A stretch of 64,000 bases of DNA from Stygiobacter sp. (GTDB taxonomy: Bacteria > Pseudomonadota > Alphaproteobacteria > Rhodospirillales > Magnetospirillaceae). The notes under the pieces were generated by a model. It made no database searches. It saw only the letters and a list, made by a program, of their open reading frames with translations, and was not told where the DNA came from. A program made the position numbers and the translations under genes. Positions 30,301-38,123 of this stretch are shown here, piece after piece (within the stretch, counting starts at the first letter, position 1; every line of letters starts with the position of its first letter). The stretch spans positions 62,001 to 126,000 of the forward strand of contig VBWB01000006.1 of the NCBI GenBank assembly GCA_006218045.1. The letters run 5' to 3'.

Positions 30301-30440
30301 CCTTGAACTCCTCCGCCGACCGGGAAAGCGGCCTGTCCCCCCAGGTTTTGCTCCCACACTTCGAGACCGGTTCTCCCCCCTGCCGGTCGAACGGATGACG
30401 CCCCCGCAGCTTCCCCCCTGGCTGCGGGGGCTTTCCGTTT
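30301..30440 (+). ncRNA. Candidate small RNA with three C-rich stem-loops
   Basis: Between a minus-strand gene (ends upstream at 30160) and a plus-strand gene (30491) there is no coding frame, yet a strong plus-strand terminator is present. Three stem-loops follow in order: CCTG/CAGG with loop TCCCCC (30332-30345), GACCGG/CCGGTC with loop TTCTCCCCCCTG (30365-30388), and GCCCCCGCAGC/GCTGCGGGGGC with loop TTCCCCCCTG (30400-30431), then TTTCCGTTT. CTCCTCC lies at 30308-30314. Each C-rich loop could pair with Shine-Dalgarno sequences, as in known C-rich-motif riboregulators. The 5' end is uncertain; it may lie as far up as 30200. Confidence 0.6.
30400..30440 (+). terminator. Rho-independent terminator of the candidate small RNA
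   Basis: An 11-bp perfect stem (30400-30410 with 30421-30431), a 10-base loop, then TTTCCGTTT (30432-30440). There is no T-run on the minus strand, so it acts on plus-strand transcription, although no plus-strand protein gene lies upstream within 860 bases. Confidence 0.8.
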
Positions 30441-30490
30441 GATGGGGGCCACGTTAAGGTCACCTTGCTGGTAACGCGGAAGGTCCGGTC

Positions 30491-31168
30491 ATGCGCATTC
30501 TGATCATCGAGGACGACCAAGAGGCCTCGGCCTATCTGGCCAAGGGACTGAAAGAGGCCGGCCATACCGTCGATCAGGCCCATAACGGCAATGACGGCCT
30601 GTTCCTGGCCACCACCGAACGCTACGATGCCATGATCGTCGACCGCATGTTGCCCGGCGTCGACGGCCTGACCATCGTCCAGACCATCCGGGGCGCCGGC
30701 AACACCACGCCGGTACTGATCCTGTCGGCTTTGGGCAAGGTCGACGACCGGGTCAAGGGATTGAAGGCCGGCGGCGATGATTATCTGGTCAAGCCCTATG
30801 CCTTCGCCGAACTTCTCGCCCGTATCGAGGCCCTGGGCCGGCGCACCAGCGCCAGCCAGCCGGAAACCCGCCTCAAGGTGGAAGACCTGGAAATGGATTT
30901 GCTGGCCCGCACCGTCACCCGATCCGGTCGCGACATCGATCTGCAACCGCGTGAATTCCGCCTGCTGGAATATCTGCTGCGCCATGCCGGTCAGGTGGTC
31001 ACCCGCACCATGCTGTTGGAAAATGTCTGGGAATATCATTTCGACCCCCAGACCAATCTGATCGACGTCCATATCAGCCGGTTGCGGCAGAAGGTGGACA
31101 AGGATTTCGACCAACCCCTGATCCATACCGTTCGCGGCGCCGGATACACCCTTCGTGCCGCCCGCTAA
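30491..31168 (+). CDS. OmpR-family response regulator
   Basis: A 225-residue regulator. The receiver has IEDDQEA, the phospho-acceptor Asp in YDAMIVDRMLPGVDG and Lys in DDYLVKPYAFAEL. The winged helix contains DLQPREFRLLEYLLRHAGQVVTR and NLIDVHISRLRQKVD. The type resembles the CusR/CopR/QseB-like group. It overlaps the sensor kinase gene by 14 bases. The short upstream space (30441-30490) holds the small palindrome AAGGT-C-ACCTT (30456-30466), a possible autoregulatory site. The targets are unknown. Confidence 0.92.
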   Translation: MRILIIEDDQEASAYLAKGLKEAGHTVDQAHNGNDGLFLATTERYDAMIVDRMLPGVDGLTIVQTIRGAGNTTPVLILSALGKVDDRVKGLKAGGDDYLVKPYAFAELLARIEALGRRTSASQPETRLKVEDLEMDLLARTVTRSGRDIDLQPREFRLLEYLLRHAGQVVTRTMLLENVWEYHFDPQTNLIDVHISRLRQKVDKDFDQPLIHTVRGAGYTLRAAR

Positions 31169-32543
31169 TCTGCACTTGCCGCCCTTGCTGCGCGCCACCA
31201 CCTTTCGCTTGGCGCTGTCTTACCTGGGCATCTTCACCGTCTCGGCGGTGGCCTTGCTGGCCCTGGTATCGTGGAGCACCTCGGTCTTCATCGAATGGCA
31301 GGTGCAGGAGACCGTCGAGGCCGAGGCCACCGGCCTGTCCGAGCAATACCGCGAGCGCGGCATCCGTGGGCTGGCCGAGGTCATCGCCGGACGCGCCGGC
31401 CAGGATCTGGACCGCCGCGCCGTCTATCTGCTGTCGGGGCCGGGTGGCGTGCGCATCGCCGGCAATTTGTACGGCTGGCCGGCGGAAAGCATCGATTCCG
31501 CCGGTTGGATCCGCTTTTCCATCGAACGCATGGGCTCCGAGGCCTTCGGCACCGAGGTCCTGGGCCGCACCTATGTCCTGCCCGACGACCATCAATTGCT
31601 GGTGGGCCGCTCGCTGCACGAAGCCAAAAGGGTCAAGCTGGCCATCAACCGCGCCCTGGGCTGGGGACTGGCCCTGACCATCCTGCTGGGCATCATCGGC
31701 GGCTATTTCACCAGTCGCCACCTGCTGCAACGGGTCGAGGCCATGAACCGCACCGCCCGGCGCATCATCGGCGGCGACATGAAAAGCCGCATGCATCTGA
31801 CCGGGGCCAGGGACGAGTTCGACCAACTGGCCGCCGGCTTCAACGAGATGATGGACGAGATCGAGCGGCTGGTGGAAAGCATCCGCACCGTCACCGACAA
31901 TGTCGCCCACGATCTGCGGACCCCGCTCAACCGGCTGCGCTCGCGCATCGATGTGGCGCTGTTGTCCGACGAAGACCCGGCCAGCCTGCGCCGCACGCTC
32001 GAGGAAACCTTGGCCGAGGCCGACGAAATCCTGGCCACCTTCAATGCCATCCTGACCATTTCCAGCGCCGAATCGGGGCAGCGCCTGCACAGCTTCGAGC
32101 CGCTCGACCCGGCCCGGCTGGCCGAGGACATCGCCGAACTGTACGAGCCCTTGGCCGAGGAAAAAGGCGTCGCCCTGACCTGCCACACCCAAGGCGGGGC
32201 CACTGTGGATGGCGACCGCCACCTGTTGTTCCAGGCCTTGGCCAACATGGTCGACAACGCCGTCAAGTACACCCCCGCCGGCGGCACGGTCGCGGTCAGC
32301 GTCACCCGCCAGGATGGCGACGTCACCATCACCGTGGCCGATTCCGGCCCCGGCATCGCCGCCGACCAGCGCGCCCGCGTGCTGGAACGCTTCGTCCGTC
32401 TGGACGCCACCCGCTCGACCCCCGGCAACGGATTGGGCCTGTCGCTGGTCAACGCCGTCGCCCGCCTGCATGGCGCCACCTTGGACATGGACGACAACGC
32501 CCCCGGCCTGATCCTCAGCCTGCATTTCACCGCCAGGGCATAG
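31155..32543 (+). CDS. Membrane sensor histidine kinase paired with the OmpR-type regulator
   Basis: A 462-residue kinase starting at GTG 31155, inside the regulator gene. Two membrane helices (about 19-40 and 167-187) bracket a periplasmic domain of about 125 residues of unknown ligand. HAMP follows, then HisKA with His252 in DNVAHDLRTPLNRLRSRID and HATPase with ANMVDNAVKYTPAG, DSGPGIA and GNGLGLSLVNA. It is of the type that pairs with OmpR-family regulators, and the gene order makes the upstream regulator its partner. The protein ends close to a repeated TAGGAGATTGCCC. Confidence 0.92.
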   Translation: MPPANLHLPPLLRATTFRLALSYLGIFTVSAVALLALVSWSTSVFIEWQVQETVEAEATGLSEQYRERGIRGLAEVIAGRAGQDLDRRAVYLLSGPGGVRIAGNLYGWPAESIDSAGWIRFSIERMGSEAFGTEVLGRTYVLPDDHQLLVGRSLHEAKRVKLAINRALGWGLALTILLGIIGGYFTSRHLLQRVEAMNRTARRIIGGDMKSRMHLTGARDEFDQLAAGFNEMMDEIERLVESIRTVTDNVAHDLRTPLNRLRSRIDVALLSDEDPASLRRTLEETLAEADEILATFNAILTISSAESGQRLHSFEPLDPARLAEDIAELYEPLAEEKGVALTCHTQGGATVDGDRHLLFQALANMVDNAVKYTPAGGTVAVSVTRQDGDVTITVADSGPGIAADQRARVLERFVRLDATRSTPGNGLGLSLVNAVARLHGATLDMDDNAPGLILSLHFTARA

Positions 32544-32577
32544 GAGATTGCCCTAAAAGGGTATAGGAGATTGCCCC
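32541..32577 (+). repeat. Short direct repeat between two kinase genes
   Basis: TAGGAGATTGCCC occurs at 32541-32553 and again at 32564-32576. The first copy includes the TAG stop of the sensor kinase gene. The two copies are separated by the palindrome-like CTAAAAGGGTA. It could be a duplication by slippage or a paired binding site. Confidence 0.55.
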
Positions 32578-32628
32578 AGGCGCCGTCTCGCCGCACAATG
32601 CGGACAGACAGCCGGTCGGAGACGAAAG

Positions 32629-35600
32629 ATGGTTTGGCGGCGCCTGAAGGCGGCGTGGGCGGCCCTGACCGCCCCGACGGAACCGAAGCGGATGGAACCG
32701 GAGGAGCAGACCGGGCCGGCCCCGCGCCTGGACACCTTGCTTACGCTGGTGCCGGCAGTGATCTACGTCCGCTCGTACGGTGCCAAATCCAGCCTCAGCT
32801 ATGTCAGCGGCAACGTCCAGGCGCTGCTGGGCTACAGTGTCGACGAAATCCTGCATACGCCGCGCTTCTGGGTCGACCACATCCACGCCGATGACCGCGA
32901 ACGCTGCCTGGGCAGCCTGCACTCGCTGCCGCAATTGGGCATGCTGGAAATGGAATACCGGCTGCGGGCCAAGGATGGGTCGTGGCGATGGCTGCGCGAC
33001 GAATGCCGCATCGTCCCCGGCCTCGACGGCCAGGGCCGCGAGATCGTCGGCTCGTGCATCGACGTCACCGGGCGCCACCGGTCGGAACAGGCCCTGGCCC
33101 GTAGCGAGGCCGAGTTGCGGGCGGCGCAAACCCGTCTGATGGATGCGCTGGAAAGCAGCGACGACGCCTTTTCCGTCTTCGATGCCGATGACCGGCTGGT
33201 CGCCTTCAACAGCCGCTATTGCGCCATCTACCCCACCATCGCCGACATCATCCGCCCCGGCGTAAGCTTCGCCGAATTGCTGCGGGCCAGCGCCCGCCGC
33301 GGCCAATATGCCGGCGTTAGCGCCGAAGACGCCGACCAATGGGTCGACGAGCGGCTGGAGCGGCACAATCATCCCAGCGGCGTTTTCGAGCAATTGCTCG
33401 CCGACGACCGCTGGCTGGAAATCGTCGAACGCCCCACCGCCGAGGGCGGGCGCGTCGCCATCCGCCGCGACATCACGCCGCGCAAGACCATCGAAGCGGC
33501 CATCCGCGACGAATTGCAGTTCAAGCAAAGCCTGATCGACGCCCTGCCCTTCCCGGTCTTCTATAAAAACACCGATCTGATCTATGTGGGCTGCAACGGC
33601 GCCTTTTGCGACGCTTTGGGCAAAAGTACCGGCGACATCATCGGCAAGACCTTGACGGAAACCTATAGCGCCGAAAAAGCCGCCGAATTCAGGGCCCGCG
33701 ACCAGGACTTGCTGACCCAGGGCGGCATCCAGAACTATGAAACGACCTTTCGCTGGGGCGACGGTTCGTTGCGCCAGATCGCCATCGTCAAGGCCACCTT
33801 CAGCGACCCCCAAGGCAAGATCGCCGGCCTGATCGGCACCATCATCGACCTGACGCCGCAAAAGCGGGCGGAAGAACAGATGGTGCAAAACGCCCGGCTG
33901 GCCACCTTGGGCCAGATCGCCTCGGAAATCGCCCACGAGATGAACCAACCGCTGTCGATCATGCGCATGACGGCGGAAAACAGCCTGGAACGGCTGAAGC
34001 AAGGGGACGTTCCGGCGCCTGTGGTGGCCGGCAAGCTGGCCATCATGGTCGAGCAGGCGGGCCGCATGGGCGAAATGATCGCCCATTTGCGCTCCTTCAC
34101 CCGCACCGAGGAAGACGAACGCCAGCCCGTCGCCCCCCTGCCCATCATCAAATCGGCCCTGGCCCTGTCGCGCCTGCGCTTCCAACTCGACGATATCGCC
34201 CTCTCCGTCCACCTGCCGGAAAGCTGTCCCGATCTGATCGGTCGCGGCAACCAGTTGGAGCAGGTGGTGGTGGCGCTGTTGACCAATGCCCGCGATGCCG
34301 TCTGCAGCCGCCACCCACCGGGAAAGCGGCACATCGCCCTCAGCCTGGAACAACAAGGTAGCGACCTGATCTTGTCGGTGGAGGATAATGGCGGCGGCAT
34401 CCCCGACGATTTGTGGTCGCGGGTGTTCACGCCATTCTTCACCACCAAGACCACAGGCGCCAGCACCGGTCTGGGCCTGTCGATCAGCGCTAATATCATC
34501 GCCGCCATGGGCGGACGAATCGGTGGCCGCAACCACGGCGACGGTGCCCTTTTCCAGGTGTTATGGCCCTGCGGCGGCACTCCCGTCGCCGTCGCCGCAG
34601 AGCAACCGACGGCACCAGCGGAATCGGCGCGACGGCACCGCATCCTGGTCGTCGACGACGAACCGCTGGCGGTGGATTGCATCACCGACTTCCTCACCGC
34701 CCGCGATTACGACGTGGTCGCGGCCATCTCACCGCTGGACGCACTGAGCATGGCCGCCGACACCGCCTTCGATCTGGTGCTGACCGACCAGCGCATGCCC
34801 GGCATGGACGGCAACGTCCTGATCGAAAGACTGCGCGCCGTCCGCCCCGATCTGCCGGCCATCATGATGTCGGGCGGGTCCATGCCCATGCCGTCCGCCG
34901 GCAGGGGACCAACCGCCCAATTGCCCAAACCGCTGGTGCTGGATCAACTGGGGCGGACCATCGCGCAATTGCTGTCCCGCCGAGACACGGCGGCGACGGC
35001 GCAACCCTCGGCTCCGCCCCTGCCCCCAGCCCCGCCGTTGGCGACGGCGACCAGTCCGGCCCAGCGCTTGTGGCTGATAGGGGAGCTGACCGCCACCTTG
35101 GCCCACGATTTCGGTCAACCCATCAACATCATCCGCCTGAGCGCCGAGAACGCCCTGGACAGCCTGACGGAAAAGCGCCTCAGCGACGACCGCCTGCGCC
35201 GCACCCTGACCTCCACCGTCGAACAATGCCAGCGCATGCAGGATTTCGCCCATCAACTGATCAACACCACCCGCCGCCCCAACCAGCCGCCCTGTCGCTT
35301 CGCCCCCTTGCCCGCCCTGCGCGCGGCCCTGACCGCCATCCAGGACCGGGTGCGCATGCAGGGCATCGCCTTCTCCTGGCACACCGCCCCGAAACTTCCC
35401 CCGGTCCAGGGCCATGCCCAACGGCTGCAAAACGCCTTTGCCCAGATTCTGAACAATGCCTGCGACGCCCTGGCCGCCGAGGCGGTCAGCCGCCATGCCG
35501 CCAATCCGCCCTGGCACCCCCGTCTCGACGTGTCGTGCCGGGCAGACGACAACAACCGGGGCGTCATCGTCGTGGTTGGCGATAACGGCCCCGGCATCCC

Positions 35601-36048
35601 CCCATCGGTCCTTGATGGACTGCGCGACGGCACCATCCGCAGCCTGGGCCTGCCCATCGCCGCCGGCATCGTCGCCGAAATGGGCGGAACTTTGGATATC
35701 GAGTGTGACGGCGGCGGCAAAGTCGTCATCCGTCTGCCGACGCCACCGCGCCGGGTGCTCCTGGTCGCCGATGCCGCCCCTTTGGCGCCACACTTGGCCG
35801 CCTGGGGGTGGACCACCGAAACCTCGCCCGATCAGGCCGACGCGGCCTTGCTGGTCGGCGATTGGCCCGTCGTGCGGGCAGTGCTGCCGGACCTGGGGGC
35901 CGCCCTACCGGTGCTGGTCGTGGCCGCCACCGACGAGGCCCAGGCCCGCCAGGCGGTGGCCGCCGGCGCCATGATGGTGATCGCCCCGGATACGTCGGCG
36001 GAAGAGATCGCCGCCTGCCTGAATGAATGCATCCAAGATACCGATTAG
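32629..36048 (+). CDS. Hybrid histidine kinase with two kinase cores, PAS domains and receivers
   Basis: An 1139-residue soluble protein. PAS-like domains occupy about 35-150, 170-290 and 296-412. The first core has His436 in SEIAHEMNQPLS, Asn553, DNGGGIP (586-592) and GLGLSIS. A receiver follows (Asp720 in LVLTDQRMPG, Lys767). Residues about 810-1040 form a second core with His826 in TLAHDFGQPINIIRL, N942/N943 in ILNNACDAL, DNGPGIP and SLGLPIAAG. The last 100 residues (RRVLLVADAAP onwards) look like a receiver remnant without the usual phospho-Asp context. Two intact-looking cores in one chain are rare. The H-box of the second core closely matches the N-terminus of the DHp-REC protein encoded at 36823. 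NarL-type regulators just downstream are likely outputs. Confidence 0.88.
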   Translation: MVWRRLKAAWAALTAPTEPKRMEPEEQTGPAPRLDTLLTLVPAVIYVRSYGAKSSLSYVSGNVQALLGYSVDEILHTPRFWVDHIHADDRERCLGSLHSLPQLGMLEMEYRLRAKDGSWRWLRDECRIVPGLDGQGREIVGSCIDVTGRHRSEQALARSEAELRAAQTRLMDALESSDDAFSVFDADDRLVAFNSRYCAIYPTIADIIRPGVSFAELLRASARRGQYAGVSAEDADQWVDERLERHNHPSGVFEQLLADDRWLEIVERPTAEGGRVAIRRDITPRKTIEAAIRDELQFKQSLIDALPFPVFYKNTDLIYVGCNGAFCDALGKSTGDIIGKTLTETYSAEKAAEFRARDQDLLTQGGIQNYETTFRWGDGSLRQIAIVKATFSDPQGKIAGLIGTIIDLTPQKRAEEQMVQNARLATLGQIASEIAHEMNQPLSIMRMTAENSLERLKQGDVPAPVVAGKLAIMVEQAGRMGEMIAHLRSFTRTEEDERQPVAPLPIIKSALALSRLRFQLDDIALSVHLPESCPDLIGRGNQLEQVVVALLTNARDAVCSRHPPGKRHIALSLEQQGSDLILSVEDNGGGIPDDLWSRVFTPFFTTKTTGASTGLGLSISANIIAAMGGRIGGRNHGDGALFQVLWPCGGTPVAVAAEQPTAPAESARRHRILVVDDEPLAVDCITDFLTARDYDVVAAISPLDALSMAADTAFDLVLTDQRMPGMDGNVLIERLRAVRPDLPAIMMSGGSMPMPSAGRGPTAQLPKPLVLDQLGRTIAQLLSRRDTAATAQPSAPPLPPAPPLATATSPAQRLWLIGELTATLAHDFGQPINIIRLSAENALDSLTEKRLSDDRLRRTLTSTVEQCQRMQDFAHQLINTTRRPNQPPCRFAPLPALRAALTAIQDRVRMQGIAFSWHTAPKLPPVQGHAQRLQNAFAQILNNACDALAAEAVSRHAANPPWHPRLDVSCRADDNNRGVIVVVGDNGPGIPPSVLDGLRDGTIRSLGLPIAAGIVAEMGGTLDIECDGGGKVVIRLPTPPRRVLLVADAAPLAPHLAAWGWTTETSPDQADAALLVGDWPVVRAVLPDLGAALPVLVVAATDEAQARQAVAAGAMMVIAPDTSAEEIAACLNECIQDTD

Positions 36049-36113
36049 GCTGAACTTTTTCTTGCGCCTCTCCGCCCAAAGACGTAACACAGAAGGGTGG
36101 GAGAGGAAAAACC

Positions 36114-36755
36114 ATGCGCATAATTCTTGCCGATGACCATGTCATGCTGCGCGAAGGGCTGCGTCCCTTCGTCGAAAGGATTGCGCCCGGCACCATCGTT
36201 CAGGAAGCAGGGTCGTTTACCGAGGCCCTGGCGCTGATCGAGGCGGATCAGGCCGTGGATCTGCTGATCCTGGATATCAAGATGCCGGGCATGAACGGGT
36301 TTCAGGGGTTGTCCACCATCAAGGCGCGCTTTCCCACCATCCGTTGCGTCATCCTGTCGTCCATGGCCGACCGCGACCATGTGCTGGAGGCCATGCGCCT
36401 GGGGGCGGACGGCTTCATCCCCAAACATCTGTCCGGCGGCGCCATGGTCTCGGCCCTGCAATTGGTGCTGTCGGGCGAACGCTTCATTCCGTCCATGCTG
36501 ATGGACGGCCCCAGCAGTCAGGCCAGCGGTTCCGGCGAACGTTCACCCGCGGGCGATCTGCTGGGCCGACTGACCCCGCGCGAACGCGATATCCTGCATT
36601 TGCTGCGCGAAGGCCTGCCCAACAAGGTCATCGCCGCCCGTCTGGACGTCAGCGAGGTGACCGTCAAGTCGCATCTGGGCAACATGTTCCGTAAGCTTGG
36701 CGTGCAGAACCGCCTGCAAGCCATGCGCATGCTGGTTGATACGGAATCGCTATAA
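36114..36755 (+). CDS. NarL/LuxR-family response regulator (paralogue 1)
   Basis: A 213-residue regulator: receiver with LADDHVMLREGL, phospho-acceptor Asp in DLLILDIKMPGMNG, and Lys in FIPKHLSGG; then a LuxR helix-turn-helix (LTPRERDILHLLREGLPNKVIAARL, EVTVKSHLGNMFRKLGV). AGGGTGGGAGAGGAAA before the ATG is a strong ribosome site. It is closely similar along its whole length to the regulator at 37425, and the two flank the DHp-REC gene, so a local duplication is likely. The hybrid kinase upstream is the probable phosphate source. Confidence 0.92.
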   Translation: MRIILADDHVMLREGLRPFVERIAPGTIVQEAGSFTEALALIEADQAVDLLILDIKMPGMNGFQGLSTIKARFPTIRCVILSSMADRDHVLEAMRLGADGFIPKHLSGGAMVSALQLVLSGERFIPSMLMDGPSSQASGSGERSPAGDLLGRLTPRERDILHLLREGLPNKVIAARLDVSEVTVKSHLGNMFRKLGVQNRLQAMRMLVDTESL

Positions 36756-36822
36756 TATCCACCCATTGATGTTTTCACCACCCCTGACCCATGGCATAGT
36801 CGTCGTCCAGGGGGAACAGTCC

Positions 36823-37428
36823 ATGCTGTCGCGTGCCTTCGTCCACGATGCCAATCAGTGCCTGCATGTCATCCGCCTGGCGGCGGAATCGCTGTCGCTG
36901 GACGACACTGACGGGCGGTTGACGCCGGAACGCCTGCGCAAACGGATCGACACCATTCTCGATCAGGTGGATCACCTGACCGCGCTGATCGGCGGCGCCG
37001 CCACTCCCCCTTCCCCGGTGCTGCCGCAACAGCCGGAACGCCTGGACAATCCCTCGGCCCCGCAGATCCTGCTGGTCGACGACGAGGTGTTGGCGGCGTT
37101 GATGCTGGCCGACCACCTGCAACAGCGGGGCTATGGCGTCGACGTCGCCCATGATGGTCAGGAAGCCTTTGATCTGTGCCACCAGCACGTCTATGACGCC
37201 GTGGTCACCGACATCCGCATGCCCCGCATGGACGGCATGGATCTGATCCGCCACCTGCACGATCTGCAACCGGGCACCCCGGTCATCGTCGCCAGCGGCC
37301 ATGTGCGCAGCGGCCATGCCGAGGATTTTCCCGACAGCGTCGCCCAGGTGATCGGCAAGCCGTTTTCCCCCACTCAGATCAGCGAGGCCTTGGCCAAGTT
37401 GGCAATTTTGCCGGGGGCAGGACAATGA
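36823..37428 (+). CDS. DHp-REC protein: kinase dimerization helix plus receiver, no ATPase
   Basis: A 201-residue protein. Residues about 5-60 (FVHDANQCLHVIRLAAESLS) align with the second DHp of the hybrid kinase (LAHDFGQPINIIRLSAENAL), keeping the phosphorylatable His in HD and the pattern H-D-x2-Q-x4-I-R-L-x-A-E. No ATPase domain follows; instead a receiver spans about 80-200 (QILLVDDEVL, Asp in AVVTDIRMPRMDG, Lys in IGKPFSP). GGGGGAA lies 7 bases before ATG 36823. It overlaps the next regulator by 4 bases. It probably acts as a phosphotransfer protein rather than a kinase, comparable in logic to Spo0B. Confidence 0.8.
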   Translation: MLSRAFVHDANQCLHVIRLAAESLSLDDTDGRLTPERLRKRIDTILDQVDHLTALIGGAATPPSPVLPQQPERLDNPSAPQILLVDDEVLAALMLADHLQQRGYGVDVAHDGQEAFDLCHQHVYDAVVTDIRMPRMDGMDLIRHLHDLQPGTPVIVASGHVRSGHAEDFPDSVAQVIGKPFSPTQISEALAKLAILPGAGQ

Positions 37429-38123
37429 CCCAGATGGATATCCTGCTGGCCGACGATCATGCCCTGGTGCGTGACGGGCTGGTGCCGTTTCTGCGACGGG
37501 TAACCGACAATGCCAGTATCCTCGAAGCCGGCAGCTTCGACGAAGCCCTGGTCAAGGCCCGCCAAGCCGGCAATCTGGGCCTGATCATCCTGGATCTGAA
37601 CATGCCCGGCATGGACGGTCTGAACGGATTGGCCACCATGCGGACCGAATTTCCCCAGGTGCCGGTGGTCATTCTGTCGGGATCGACCCATCCCGCCGAC
37701 GCCTTTCATTCCATCGAAAGCGGCGCCAACGGCTTCATCCCCAAGACCATGCGCGGTGAAACCATAATCGGCGTGCTGCGTCTGGTGCTGTCGGGGGAAA
37801 AGTACGTCCCGCCCTTCCTGTTCGACTACCGCGAGAGCCTGGCCCACAAGGAATCGGAAAGTACTGGCAAAAGCGGCCCGCTGGCCGCCTTGTCGGCCCG
37901 TGAAATGGAGATTTTGGCGATGATCGTCGACGGCGCCCCCAACAAGGTCATCGCCCGGGCATTCGAGTTGCAGGAGGTGACGGTCAAGGCCCACCTGCGC
38001 AACATCTTCCGCAAGATCGCCGTCAGCAACCGCACCGAGGCCGCCCGCGTCGCCATCCTGGCCGGATTGACCGGCAGCAGCGCCAGTGGGCCGGTACACC
38101 ATCTGAATGGATCTGTGCGCTAG
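37425..38123 (+). CDS. NarL/LuxR-family response regulator (paralogue 2)
   Basis: A 232-residue regulator. Receiver: LLADDHALVRDGL, Asp in LIILDLNMPGMDG, Lys in FIPKTMRGE. LuxR domain: LSAREMEILAMIVDGAPNKVIARAF and EVTVKAHLRNIFRKIAV. The ATG overlaps the stop of the DHp-REC gene (ATGA), so expression is coupled. It shares EAGSF-EAL, NMPGM-G and the LVLSGE segment with the regulator at 36114. Its stop TAG shares bases (CTAG, 38120-38123) with the stop of the convergent kinase-like gene. Confidence 0.92.
   Translation: MTQMDILLADDHALVRDGLVPFLRRVTDNASILEAGSFDEALVKARQAGNLGLIILDLNMPGMDGLNGLATMRTEFPQVPVVILSGSTHPADAFHSIESGANGFIPKTMRGETIIGVLRLVLSGEKYVPPFLFDYRESLAHKESESTGKSGPLAALSAREMEILAMIVDGAPNKVIARAFELQEVTVKAHLRNIFRKIAVSNRTEAARVAILAGLTGSSASGPVHHLNGSVR

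Noticed and set aside
29534-31201. One 555-residue minus-strand protein through 31201
   Set aside because: Only the last 208 residues, starting at a signal peptide, look real; the rest lies opposite an OmpR regulator and the candidate small RNA with its terminator.
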